From contig CACYQI010000021.1 of NCBI GenBank assembly GCA_902776455.1, forward strand, positions 1 through 37,839: a stretch of 37,839 bases of DNA. Reading direction: 5' to 3'. The stretch comes from an uncultured Bacteroidales bacterium (lineage in GTDB: Bacteria > Bacteroidota > Bacteroidia > Bacteroidales > Bacteroidaceae). The notes under the pieces were generated by a model, which searched no databases, was not told the origin of the DNA, and saw only the letters and a list, made by a program, of their open reading frames with translations. This document shows positions 15,788 through 25,300 of this stretch, in pieces (position 1 is the stretch's first letter; each line of letters opens with the position of its first letter). The position numbers and the translations under genes are program-made.

Positions 15788-16879
15788 TCACCTCTCACCC
15801 CTATAATTAACCTTCGCGGCCATGAGTACTCCGCAGATGAGGGCGTAGATGGCTATGTCTGTCAGGACGATGAGCGGCAGCAGGAAGTGGCATTGCCAAA
15901 GGGCGTAGTTGATGCCGCAGATGAGGAGGAAGAGCGAGAGGATGCAGGCCAGCGTGACGTGCATGGAGAGTCCGGCGTTCATCATGATGTGGTGGATGTG
16001 GGTCTTGTCTGGCTCGAAGATGCCGTGGCCTGTGAGCCGTCGCTGTATGGCTACCCGCATGACGTCGAGGACGGGGATGAGCAGCAGCGTGATGGAGATG
16101 AGCATCTGCTCGTCGCCGCAATCCACTGGGGCTATGGGGCGCATGAGGCTCTTGATGCTCATGTAGGCGCAGACGTAGCCGAGGAAGAGGCTGCCAGCAT
16201 CGCCCATGAATATCTTGCTCCCTCCGATTTTCCCGAAGACGTTGAAGCACCAGAAGACCATCAGCGAGCCTACGATAGCTGCATCGAGCGAGGCGATGGC
16301 GGGGTTCTCGCGGAACAGCACCATGTAGGCCAGCAGGATGAGAATGCAGAGTCCCGACGAAAGGCCGTCGATGCCGTCTATGAGGTTGATGGCGTTCACG
16401 ATGGTGATTATCACGATGACGGTAAGCACGTAGCCTATCCAGAAGGGAATCTGGTGGAGTCCGAAGATGCCGTTGAGGTCGGTGATGACAAGGTTGCAGA
16501 GGGGCAGGATGAGTGCTGCAAAGGTCTGAATGACGAATTTCTGGATTGCCTTCAAGCCTTTTCGGTCATCCACGAAGCCAATGAAGTAGATAATCAGGGC
16601 ACCGAAAGTCATGGCTATCGTTGAGACGCCGAAGACGAACTCCTCGCCTCCCAGCAGGACTTGTGTCCTCGAGGCTACGAAGAGTCCCACCACGGCTGCA
16701 GGCATGAAGATGAGACCTCCGAGTCGCGGCACGGGTTTGCGATGGACTTTCCGTTCGTTGGGCACGTCGAAGTAGTCGAAGTAGCGACACAGACGGATGA
16801 TAAACGGCAAGCCGATGAGAGTTACGACTACTGCCGAAAGGAAGGATGCTAAGAGAGGATATATCAGAAGTTCGGTCAT
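15788..16879 (-). CDS. WecA/MraY-like undecaprenyl-phosphate sugar-1-phosphate transferase (glycosyltransferase family 4)
   Basis: This 363-residue polytopic membrane protein has about ten hydrophobic segments. It transfers a sugar-1-phosphate (often GlcNAc-1-P) from UDP-sugar to undecaprenyl phosphate, the first step of O-antigen or capsule unit assembly. Signature motifs are ERKVHRKPVPRLGG (N-terminal loop), GFVDDRKGLKA (Asp pair for Mg), NAINLIDGIDGLSSG, FMGDAGSLFLG, and EPDKTHIHHIMM, whose HIHH marks WecA over MraY. The last residues (YRGER, then TGA) are encoded by the AGGGGTGAGAGG simple repeat, so the true ancestral C-terminus may differ. A remnant transposase lies downstream. Confidence 0.92.
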   Translation of the reverse strand: MTELLIYPLLASFLSAVVVTLIGLPFIIRLCRYFDYFDVPNERKVHRKPVPRLGGLIFMPAAVVGLFVASRTQVLLGGEEFVFGVSTIAMTFGALIIYFIGFVDDRKGLKAIQKFVIQTFAALILPLCNLVITDLNGIFGLHQIPFWIGYVLTVIVIITIVNAINLIDGIDGLSSGLCILILLAYMVLFRENPAIASLDAAIVGSLMVFWCFNVFGKIGGSKIFMGDAGSLFLGYVCAYMSIKSLMRPIAPVDCGDEQMLISITLLLIPVLDVMRVAIQRRLTGHGIFEPDKTHIHHIMMNAGLSMHVTLACILSLFLLICGINYALWQCHFLLPLIVLTDIAIYALICGVLMAAKVNYRGER

Positions 16880-16925
16880 TGGCTTCGAAAATTACAATTT
16901 TATAGGGGTTAGTGGTTAGAGGTTA

Positions 16926-17000
16926 GAGGCCTCTCCTAAATCCTCCCCTAAAGGGAAGGACTTCTCCCTCTCCTTTAGGAGAGGGTCGGGGAGAGGCTGC
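16926..17000. repeat. Intergenic palindromic module (CCTAAAGGGA type)
   Basis: CCTCTCCTAAATCCTCCCCT, then AAAGGGAAGGACTTCTCC and CTCCTTTAGGAGAGGGTCGG can fold into nested hairpins. Nearly the same sequence is inside the coding region of the neighbouring lipoprotein gene (17440-17545). It fills most of the gap between the lipoprotein and WecA genes. Confidence 0.8.
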
Positions 17001-17013
17001 GGGTCTTCAATTT

Positions 17014-17574
17014 TCAATATTTTCTGAACGTCAGTATGTCTTCGTTGTTTGCGCGGAGCACGAGTTTGCTGCCTGTGAGGGTCTGCAGCCGCATGATGCC
17101 GTCTTCCGGTACGCCGACCGCGGAGAGTATCGACATGGGCTGAATCTCGTCGTGCCTGTTTCCTTTGTATATGATGGGGTCGTAGATGCGAATCAGTTCT
17201 GTCTCCATCTTCATGGAAGTGCGGATGAAGAAGATTGGTTCGCTCTGTTTGCGGAAACTGGCCATCTGTAGCTGAAAGCTGTAGAAGATCATGTCCTCTT
17301 TGGTTGCTTTCACTTTGCCGTCTTTGTCCTTCCACTCCACCAGCTGCCACATGCCATCGAGGTCGCCGTTCTGGTCCCACTTCTTTTCGCAACCCGTGAA
17401 GGCTATCAGCAGGAAAAGGAGCAAAAGGAAGCCTCTACAGCCTCTCCCCGCAGCCTCTCCTAAATCCTCCCCTAAAGGGGAGGACTTCCCCCTCTCCTTT
17501 AGGAGAGGCTTGGGGAGAGGCTGGAGAGGGGTCTGGAGAGTCCTGCTGTATGCTGTGTTAAGGAAAGGCTTCAT
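17014..17574 (-). CDS. Putative lipoprotein (lipocalin-like domain) with a repeat insert before the signal-peptide core
   Basis: From ATG 17574 the product has 186 residues. The hydrophobic core RGFLLLLFLLIAFTGCEKKW ends in a lipobox (FTG-Cys) at about residue 55, followed by DGMWQLVEW and a beta-rich body (MRLQTLTGSKLVLRANNED). This resembles small Bacteroidetes lipocalin-like lipoproteins. The oddity is the start: about 40 residues (TPLQPLPKPLLKERGKSS, PLGEDLGEA) come from a palindromic module, so the n-region is far longer than normal. An upstream ATG at 17607 would extend it further. The gene could still be exported if translation starts as shown, or may be impaired. It lies between wecA-like and wzi-like genes on the same strand. 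Confidence 0.72.
   Translation of the reverse strand: MKPFLNTAYSRTLQTPLQPLPKPLLKERGKSSPLGEDLGEAAGRGCRGFLLLLFLLIAFTGCEKKWDQNGDLDGMWQLVEWKDKDGKVKATKEDMIFYSFQLQMASFRKQSEPIFFIRTSMKMETELIRIYDPIIYKGNRHDEIQPMSILSAVGVPEDGIMRLQTLTGSKLVLRANNEDILTFRKY
17440..17545. repeat. Palindromic module inside the 5' end of the lipoprotein gene
   Basis: CCTCTCCTAAATCCTCCCCT, then AAAGGGGAGGAC and CCTCTCCTTTAGGAGAGGCT give adjacent hairpins. This is the same family as 16926-17000. Translated on the minus strand it gives the Pro/Lys/Glu-rich segment before the hydrophobic signal core. Confidence 0.85.
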
Positions 17575-17669
17575 TCTTCTTTCAAATTTCGGGTGATCAA
17601 TGGTCAATGAAATAAATGGTAAATGGTAAATGGTAAATGAGAGATTTTTCCATTTTCAACTTTCAATTT

Positions 17670-19244
17670 TCAATTTTCAAAGCGGCCGTCCCACGATACG
17701 GTCAGCATGGCTCCGTTGGCTTTTCCGAGCAGGCTGCCATGGTTGTGTCCGTAGGCTGCTGTGATGGACAGGCCTTTGATGTTCTTCGGTCTGTAGGTTG
17801 CCTCCAAGAGCAGGAAGTGCCCGTAGAGGGGGTCTTTCACGGGAACGTCATACGACCCCAAGTTCTTCTCGTATGTGTACATAGCCCTCCACGAAAGCCA
17901 GCTGAGGGGACTTCCCTCCATCGCTACATGGTGGGCATTGACCCGATTGAAGTAGTTGAGCAGCATTCTGCCTTTGCCCAGATACTCGTTGTACAGGGGC
18001 GACGGAATAAGCGGGTTGCCCATGACGAAGCCTCCATGCTGCCACGAGCCGTAGATGTGGTTGCAGTAGTACGCATCGTTGGCGCTTATCTGCTGGGGGT
18101 TCTCTGCCGTGGCGTCGTGATAGATGGGGCCGCTTTGGTTCATGGTGCCGATGTGCTCATAGACGAGGCTGCTTACGAAGCGGTTCGTCGGCAGGTTCAC
18201 CTCGACGCCCAGAAGCATGTCCTTCCAGAAGCCGTACTGCATGGAGAGCTGGCTGTGGTCTTCGAAGAAGTGGTCCATGTAGGCACCGACGCTCCAGCCT
18301 TTTCCTGTCCAGTCCAAGCGGCAATGCCATGAGCCGACGTGGTTGCCGGCTGCGTTCCTATAGACATCGTCGTTCACGTCGCCGCCACTTGCTATGAAGG
18401 CATTCCACAAGTTTGTGCCCAATTTTACTTTCTGCTGAATAGGATTGCCGCGAAGGTCTGTCTCGTTGTATCCGCTGCCGCCGAACTGACAGGCCATTTC
18501 TATTCCCCACTTCAACGTCAGCGGGAACTTCTGCGGGTTGCCTATCTTGATGAGCAGCGACTTGGAGTGGAACATGCTGTTCTGCGTATAAAGCTCGGGG
18601 CCACCGGCATTCCAGTTCCGCTGCCACCTGTTGTCTGTGTACCATCCGTAAGCTATGTGTGCCTTGAAGCCCAGCCAGCCCTTTGTGCCCGGAATGTCCC
18701 AGAAGTCGGGCATTTCGAGTCGGACTTGCGGCAAGGGTCGTGCATTGATGCCCAAGGTCATGCCGCCGGTGGAGAGTTCCTCCCTCTTGAGTTCCGAGGC
18801 TCTCTGTTTCTGTCCGAGCGACAGCCTCAACATCTTCCATTGGAAGTCAACGTATGCCTGCTGGATGCAGAATTCGCTCTGATTGCCATATCCGGCAGCC
18901 ACATCGGCTCCGTAACCGATGCGCCAGTTCCGCAGGGAATCGGCTTCGGCATCGCGCTTGATGTATGTGCGAGCCAGGAAGGTGTTGTTGCGGACAGCTC
19001 CCAAGCCGTAGCGGTTGTTGGTGAACCAGAAGGGCGCGTTGTCGCCGCTGCTGCCTGTGCCGCGAAGGCTAACGCCATACTGCACGTCCTCGATGAGACG
19101 TTTTGCTTGGGACGAAGCTCCGAGGGGCACGAGCAGCATGCACACAAGAAGCACTCCCCCCAGCAACAAGCGGCAACCGGAGGTAAAGTCAACCCTCCTT
19201 CGAAGGAGAGTGAGAACGGATATTGGTAGTAGGTTATTCGTCAA
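17670..19244 (-). CDS. Wzi-family capsule assembly outer-membrane protein
   Basis: The product has 524 residues. After a hydrophobic signal (LLLGGVLLVCMLLVPLGASS, about 26-45) the Wzi pattern appears: VSLRGTGSSGDNAPFWFTNN near the start, YGLGAVRNNTFLARTYI, GYGADVAAGY, then long amphipathic beta-strands to the C-terminal Phe-rich end (VSWDGRFEN). Wzi-like barrels anchor or organise capsule at the cell surface. The frame opens at TTG 19244, 11 bases inside the end of the GT2 gene, consistent with translational coupling; the first ATG, at 19137, would cut the signal. The n-region includes VLTLLRRRVDFTSG, encoded by a short palindrome (CTCCTTCGAAGGAG), possibly another repeat intrusion. The final FEN-stop comes from the TTGAAAATTGA tract. 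Confidence 0.86.
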   Translation of the reverse strand: MTNNLLPISVLTLLRRRVDFTSGCRLLLGGVLLVCMLLVPLGASSQAKRLIEDVQYGVSLRGTGSSGDNAPFWFTNNRYGLGAVRNNTFLARTYIKRDAEADSLRNWRIGYGADVAAGYGNQSEFCIQQAYVDFQWKMLRLSLGQKQRASELKREELSTGGMTLGINARPLPQVRLEMPDFWDIPGTKGWLGFKAHIAYGWYTDNRWQRNWNAGGPELYTQNSMFHSKSLLIKIGNPQKFPLTLKWGIEMACQFGGSGYNETDLRGNPIQQKVKLGTNLWNAFIASGGDVNDDVYRNAAGNHVGSWHCRLDWTGKGWSVGAYMDHFFEDHSQLSMQYGFWKDMLLGVEVNLPTNRFVSSLVYEHIGTMNQSGPIYHDATAENPQQISANDAYYCNHIYGSWQHGGFVMGNPLIPSPLYNEYLGKGRMLLNYFNRVNAHHVAMEGSPLSWLSWRAMYTYEKNLGSYDVPVKDPLYGHFLLLEATYRPKNIKGLSITAAYGHNHGSLLGKANGAMLTVSWDGRFEN

Positions 19245-20097
19245 TGGTTTCCTTTAATTCTTTCAAGATTGTTTTGTTGAAGCGTCTTCTGCTTCCGTCG
19301 TATATCCAGCCCCATTTGTTGAAGTACTTGATGACGCTGGCCATGTGGACGAGCGACAAGTGCCACTTGTGGTAGGAGAGTCGGCTGAAGCGGTGGTAGA
19401 TGCTGACCGAGGGGTAGAACAGCGTCTTGTACTTGGCATGCAGCCGACGGGTGATGTCCACGTCCTCCATGTACATGAAGAAGCGTTCGTCGAAGATGCC
19501 TTCGGTCTTCAGTGCGCTGACTCTGAGGAACATGAAGCAGCCGGACAGGAAGGGCACGTTCATCTCCTTGTCGTAGCCCGAATGCCTCAACTCGAAGCGG
19601 TCGTTCCTGCGGGTAAAGAATCCCTCGGGCACGAAGAACCTGCAGAAGAGGTCGAGAGGCGTGGGCAGCAGTTTGGCAAGTCGCTGCACCGAACCGTTGA
19701 GGAAGAGCACTTTAGGCATCACTTGTGCTATGCTGTAGTCGTCCTCCATCAACCGCCAGAGCGCAGGTATCACTTCTGCGCCGAACCACACATCCGGGTT
19801 GACGACGAGGTGGTACTGGCTCCCCTCCTCCATCGCTTTGCGAAGGGCCACATTATGGCCGCTGCCATAGCCCTTGTTTTCCTCCTTGATGTAGTCGAGC
19901 TTGAAGCCTCTGCCCTCGTGCCGCAGGAACTCCTCGTCGCGGCGCTTGTACTCCAGCAGCTCGTCCTCCAGCCCCATGAACTCGTCGCTGTGGTCTATGA
20001 TCCACACTTTCTGGACGGGCGATATGAGCAGGCTGCGAAGGATGCCTTCCAAGTCCAAGAGGTTATTGTTATATGTTACTATCGACGCTGTTATCAT
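19234..20097 (-). CDS. Family 2 glycosyltransferase (rhamnosyltransferase-like)
   Basis: The product has 287 residues. The GT-A nucleotide-binding start MITASIVTYNNNLLDLEGIL is followed by KVWIIDHSD, EENKGYGSGHNVALRKAMEE, HLVVNPDVWFG (the DxD-like NPD motif) and FLSGCFMFLRVSALKTEGIFDERFFMYMEDVDITRRL, a typical GT2 acceptor/catalytic segment. It should add one sugar to the lipid-linked surface polysaccharide on the cytoplasmic side. It starts upstream of the Wzi gene and overlaps it by 11 bases. Sugar specificity cannot be read. Confidence 0.92.
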   Translation of the reverse strand: MITASIVTYNNNLLDLEGILRSLLISPVQKVWIIDHSDEFMGLEDELLEYKRRDEEFLRHEGRGFKLDYIKEENKGYGSGHNVALRKAMEEGSQYHLVVNPDVWFGAEVIPALWRLMEDDYSIAQVMPKVLFLNGSVQRLAKLLPTPLDLFCRFFVPEGFFTRRNDRFELRHSGYDKEMNVPFLSGCFMFLRVSALKTEGIFDERFFMYMEDVDITRRLHAKYKTLFYPSVSIYHRFSRLSYHKWHLSLVHMASVIKYFNKWGWIYDGSRRRFNKTILKELKETIDE

Positions 20098-20611
20098 GCT
20101 TCATTCACGGCCTCGCTCGACCTGAAAGCCTCCTCAGACCCCCTCTAACTCCCCCTTAAAGTGGAAGAACCGAAGGTCGACGAAGTCAACTGGAAGTCGG
20201 CGACCGTAGGGAAAGCCAACTCCCTCCATTTAAGGGGAGGGGGCAAGGGGCAAGGAGCAGGAGGATTGCTCTATCAGTTGGTATTCCCTTGCTCCTTGCT
20301 CCCTTTAAGGAGAGGCTGAGGGATGGGGAGAGGCCCTTTTAACTTCTTTACTATATTTTTACAATAATATAACGTATCATGTATGCATTTTATTGTTTTA
20401 TTACAAAAAAAGAAAAAAAATTGAAAATGGAAAGTCTTTTATCTTCTTTCAATTTTCAACTTTGAATTTTGAATTTTCTTAGTGGTTAGTGGTTAGAGGT
20501 TAGTGGTTAGAGGATAGTTTGGGATGCTGAGGGGGCAAAGCCTCTCCCCAACCCTCTCCCGCGGGAGAGGGAGTTATTCCCCCTAAAGGGGGTTAGGGGG
20601 TCTTTCAACTT
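20098..20611. other. Repeat-filled intergenic stretch
   Basis: No gene. 20135-20345 is a composite of the CCCCTTAAAGTGG module, the GGTCGACGAAGTCAAC module, and a palindromic GGCAAGG/CCTTGCTCC element whose centre matches the insert in the CapD-type gene. 20345-20440 is A/T-rich. 20440-20475 and 20605-20635 are TTTCAATTTTCAAC repeats. 20480-20520 is GGTTAGTGGTTAGAGG repeats. 20525-20605 holds another CCCTCTCCCGCGGGAGAGGG palindrome. Confidence 0.75.
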
Positions 20612-22057
20612 TCAATTTTCAACTTTCAATTTCCTATACAGTTCCAATTGCATCTCCTTGTCCTCCGACACTTTGCGGTAGTTTTCCGACAGCATTGGCT
20701 CTATCATCAGCGAGTCGCCGCCCATATTGCGGCAGACCAATATCCATCGGGGCTGCTTCTCGCGGTACATCGACGAGAGGAAGTCCTTCCACTCGGGTAT
20801 TCTGTCCCTGCCCATCTCCTGCAAGGAAAACACCGGAACGGCTGGCTGCACATCAAGCTCCAGATAGAGATTGGGGTCGCATCCGTAGGCTACAAACGAT
20901 GTCTTGTCGAACGAAGCCTCCTTGTCGAGAAGCCGACGGCACGCCGCCACTTCCGTATTGTCCCAATGATACATGATGTACATGAAGCGAATCTTGCTGA
21001 CCGCTCCTACGACAACCGCCAGCGCGACAGCCCAAAAGAGCCATAGTCTCCTCTTGACTATTTCCATCATAGCCCAAGCAAACATCGGATAGACTATCAT
21101 ACCGTAGTGCCCATAGCCGTTCCCTTGGCAGAACCATAGGAAAGGAACCGCACCGGAAAGGAAATAAAGGCACGACCTCACCGTCACCGCCTTGCTCCTA
21201 TAGCCTACATACACCCCGACTGCCATGAGCAGCATGCTGTTCAGATAGCTCAGCACGAAGTAGTGGATGCCCGTTTCCGACAGATGCATCTGCGTATTGC
21301 CCGCATACCGCAAAGCAAACAGGAAGGTTGCCTGCCACATGTCCTGCAAAGCCGCATAGGCAGAGAAATAAACGACAAACGGAAGCGTCGCCGCTCCGAA
21401 GCCGAGGACGAACATGCCGACATTCGCCAGCAGGTTTCTGTACTCCCTGCTACACACGAGAACTACAGCCACCACAGCTACGGCCGAGCAAAGCCCCAAA
21501 GCATTGGTGAGGCGCGACATCAGGCACAAACCAAGCACAACCCCATAGAGAAAGGCACAGAGCGGCTGATGTCGGACTGCACGGCTCGCGTCGTAACCGT
21601 CCATCCACCTCAGAATGAAGTAGAACGACAGCGACAGCGGCAGCAGGATGTACTCTTCCGTCATGTTGCCGCCCTCATAGACATACGACAATCCAGCCAA
21701 CGACAACATGGTCAACAGGAACGACCGCTTCTCCGAGAAACGGAGAAGGAAGGTCCTGAAAACCACGGCAAGAGTTAGAAAAAGGGAGAGGCACTGAATG
21801 AGATACACACCCGTCTTAGTGCCTGTCAACCCATAGCCCAAGGCATTGACAAACAGGATGAAGGGGCCTTTCATGTCCCACAAATCCCTATAGGGTACAC
21901 AGCCTTCCGCCCAATACTTGCCGATAATCTGGAAGATGGGAGAGTCGGGCGTGTTGCCCCACACATGGAACAGCGGGGAAGTGGTATAGGAAAAGACCGT
22001 GACAAACAGCCACGCCACCATCAACAGCCCGCTATCAAAAAAAACCTTCTTCTTCAT
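20612..22057 (-). CDS. Integral membrane glycosyltransferase-like protein (GT-C/ArnT superfamily)
   Basis: From ATG 22057 (MKKKVFFDSGLL) the product has 481 residues and about ten to twelve membrane segments. The first periplasmic loop has TPDSPIFQIIGKYWAEGCVP, then YRDLWDMKGPFILFVNALGY. A D(S) plus RDLWDMKGP pattern is typical of bacterial GT-C enzymes that use lipid-linked sugar donors. A C-terminal soluble portion (about 390-480) follows. The frame can also start seven residues earlier at 22078. It probably transfers a sugar onto the surface polysaccharide. The last residues (KLKVEN-stop) are encoded by the TTGAAAGTTGAAAATTGA repeat, so the original end may have been replaced. Confidence 0.8.
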   Translation of the reverse strand: MKKKVFFDSGLLMVAWLFVTVFSYTTSPLFHVWGNTPDSPIFQIIGKYWAEGCVPYRDLWDMKGPFILFVNALGYGLTGTKTGVYLIQCLSLFLTLAVVFRTFLLRFSEKRSFLLTMLSLAGLSYVYEGGNMTEEYILLPLSLSFYFILRWMDGYDASRAVRHQPLCAFLYGVVLGLCLMSRLTNALGLCSAVAVVAVVLVCSREYRNLLANVGMFVLGFGAATLPFVVYFSAYAALQDMWQATFLFALRYAGNTQMHLSETGIHYFVLSYLNSMLLMAVGVYVGYRSKAVTVRSCLYFLSGAVPFLWFCQGNGYGHYGMIVYPMFAWAMMEIVKRRLWLFWAVALAVVVGAVSKIRFMYIMYHWDNTEVAACRRLLDKEASFDKTSFVAYGCDPNLYLELDVQPAVPVFSLQEMGRDRIPEWKDFLSSMYREKQPRWILVCRNMGGDSLMIEPMLSENYRKVSEDKEMQLELYRKLKVEN

Positions 22058-22150
22058 GTTTCGCGAATGCTCCCGCACCCTAACGCGCTTCTATATAATT
22101 CAACTTTCGCTGAGGCTCAGCTTGCCATGTAGATAGAAGGAGTTAGAGGG

Positions 22151-22236
22151 AGATAGAAGAAGATATGTGGCTTCGCCACGAAGATAAAGGACAATAGCTC
22201 CGGGACCTGGTTGTATCGTCTTTTATCTTCTTCTAT
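22151..22236. repeat. Inverted-repeat element of GATAGAAGAAGATA type, copy 1
   Basis: GATAGAAGAAGATA (about 22151-22164) pairs with TATCTTCTTCTATC (about 22223-22236), with TGGCTTCGCCACG as an internal small hairpin. A related element lies at 32040-32220 upstream of GH51, again next to TTGAAAATTGAAAG repeats. Confidence 0.65.
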
Positions 22237-22240
22237 CTTC

Positions 22241-22305
22241 TTTCAATTTTCAACTTTCAATTTTCAACTTTCAATTTTCAACTTTCAATTTTCAACTTTC
22301 AATTA
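22241..22305. repeat. 14-bp tandem repeat at the 3' end of the RND gene
   Basis: TTTCAATTTTCAAC is repeated four times and a fifth partial copy runs into the RND gene. The RND stop codon (22292-22294) lies inside the array. Confidence 0.9.
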
Positions 22306-25300
22306 CTTTATGTCCGAAGCGGCTGTGGAGCCACTGGAAGGGCATGTAGAGGACAGGGACGACGAAGAGCAGAGCCGCTGTGCCTACGAGCATGCCGCCT
22401 GCCAGTCCGACGCCCAGCGATATGTTACCGTTGGCGCCTACGCCATGAGCGAAGACGAGCGGCAGCATGCCGATTATCATGGTGAGCGAGGTCATCAGTA
22501 TGGGACGCAGTCGGACCCTTGCGGCACTCATGGCTGCCATGGGGATGCTCATGCCGCTGCGATGCCGCGATGTGGCGTATTCGGTCAGCAGGATGGCCGT
22601 CTTGGCCAAAAGACCGATGAGCATGATGAGTCCTGTCTGCATGTAGATGTTGTTCTCCAGCCCCCACAGACGCGAGAAGAGGAAGCTGCCCAACAGTCCG
22701 AAGGGTACGCTCAGTATGACGGCCAGGGGGATGAAGAGGCTTTCGTAGAGGGCGCACAACACCAGATAGATGAAGAGGACGCAGATGATGAAGATAGTGG
22801 CAGTGGTGTTGCCAATAGACGCTTCTTCCCGCGACATGCCGCCGAACTCGTAGCCGTAGCCTTCGGGCAACACTTTCGCTGCTGTGCGACGGATGGCCTC
22901 GATGGTCTGTCCGCTGCTGTAGCCGTCGGCTGTTTGCCCCATGACTGCGATGCTGCCGAAGAGGTTGAAGCGGCTCAGACTCTCGCTTCCATAGACGCGC
23001 GAGAGGGTGATGTACTGCGTGATGGGCGCCATCTGTCCGCTTTGGCTGCGGACGCGCATTTGGCTGAGTGCCTGCTGGTTGAGCCGATACTCGGGCGAAG
23101 CTTGTACGATGACGCGATAGAGCTTGGTGAAGCGCGTGAGGTTGCTGCTATAGGTGCCGCCCACGTATCCGGAGAGGACGCGCAGCACGGCATTGGGGGC
23201 TACGCCGTCGCGCTTGCAGCGGGCTGCATCCACTTCTACGAGATACTGCGGATACTTGGTGTCGAAGGTGGTGAAGGCACGCGAGATGGCGGGTTCGCGG
23301 TTGAGGGAGTCGATGAGGACGCGGGTGATGCGCATCAGGTCTTCCGTGCTGCCGCCCTTGCGGTCCTGCACGTGCAGCTCGAAGCCGCTGGTGGCTCCGT
23401 AGCCCGAAATCATGGGGCGCGTGCTGACGCGTATCTGGGCTTGTGTGATGTCGGCTGTGCGACGATATATCTCGTCGATGACGGAATTGATGTCGTCGCC
23501 TTTCGCCTTGCGCTCGTCCCAGTTCTTGAGCCGTATGTTGAAGGAGCCGGCCGAGGAGGACTGGTCGAAGGTGGAGCCGCGGCCGACGGTCATGTTGTAG
23601 AGGCGCAGCTGTGGAATGTCCTTGATGCGACGTTCCACTTCGCGCGTTATCTGTCCCGTCACGGCCATGCTTGTACCCGGGGCGCATTGGACGTTGACGT
23701 TGATGGAACCCATGTCCTCATTGGGCACGAAGCCCGTCCGCGTGGTCGAAAGCATGTAGGCCAAGAGCAGGCAGACTGCTACGACGGACGCCCACGGCAG
23801 CCATCTGTGGCGGAAGATGCGCAGGACACCCCGCTGGTACTTGCCTACGATGCGGTGGAAGCTGACGTTGAAGGCTGCGTGGAAACGTGCCGAGAAGCCC
23901 CGGTCGCCTTCTCTCCTTGGCCGTAGCATCAGGGCACAAAGGGCGGGCGAGAGCGTCATGGCGTTGATGGTAGAGATGAGGACAGCGATGGCCATCGTCA
24001 CTCCGAATTGGGTGTAGAACACGCCCGTAGTGCCTTCCACGAAGCAGACAGGGATGAAGACGCTCATGAAGACAATGGTGGTCGTGATGAGGGCGGAGGT
24101 CAGACCGCTCATAGCATCGACGGAAGCAAGGTAGGACGACTTGTAGCCTTCGTCGAACTTCGACTGCACGGCTTCCACTACGACGATGGCATCATCGACC
24201 ACGGTACCTATCACGAGCACAAGGGCGAAGAGCGTCAGCAGGTTAAGGCTGAACCCTATCAGGGAGAGCACGGCAAAGGTGCCTATCAGGCTTACCACAA
24301 TGGCAAGCGAGGGGATGAACGTGCTCTTGAGGTCTTGCAGGAAGACATAGACCACGAGCACGACGAGCAGAATGGCTTCCAGAAGGGTACGCACCACGCT
24401 TCGGATGCTTGCATCGAGGAAGTCCTTGGTGCTCATCACATCGACGAGTTCCATGCCCGGCGGCAACTCTTTCTTTATCTCGAGTACCGTTTCGTCGATG
24501 CGCTCGATGATTTCGTTGGCATTCGAGCCTGGAGTCTGCGCTATCATGCAGTTGGCACCGGGATGGCCGTTGGTGCTGTTCTGAATGGTGTAGCTCTGGA
24601 TGCCGAGTTCCACTCGAGCCACGTCGCGGAGGCGAAGCACCTGACCGTCGGGCAGAGACTTGATGACCATGTTCTCGTAGTCGCGTTCCTCTTCGTAGCG
24701 ACCTCTGTACTTCAGGACATACTGGAAGGTGTTCTCCGAGTCGGCTCCCAGCGTACCGGTCGGAGCCTCGATGTTCTGCTCGTTGAGCACATCGTCGATG
24801 TCGGAGGGCATGAGGCCGTAGGAAGCCATCTTGAGGGGGTCGAGCCAGATGCGCATGCTGTAGCTTGCTCCCCAGATGTTCACCTCGCCCACTCCCGGCA
24901 CGCGCGAGAGGCGCGGCTCGATGTTTATCTTCATGTAGTTGGTCAGGAAGTCGGTGTCGTAGGCATCGGTGGGACTGTAGAGCGAGAGGCTCTTGATGTT
25001 GCTGGTCTGCCGTTTGCGGACGGTCACGCCGCTTCGCGTCACGTCGGCCGGGAGCTGTCCTTGCGTAGAGGCCACGCGGTTCTGCACGTTCACCATCGCC
25101 ATGTCGGCATCCGTGCCTTGCTTGAAGAAGATGCTGATGCTGCCCGAACCCGTATTGGTGGCAGAAGAAGTCATGTACATCATGTTCTCCACGCCATTCA
25201 GACTCTCTTCCAAGGGGATGATGACGCTCTTCTGCACCGTCTCGGCATTGGCGCCCGTGTAGTTGGCACGTACGCTAATCGTAGGCGGAGCAATCTCGGG

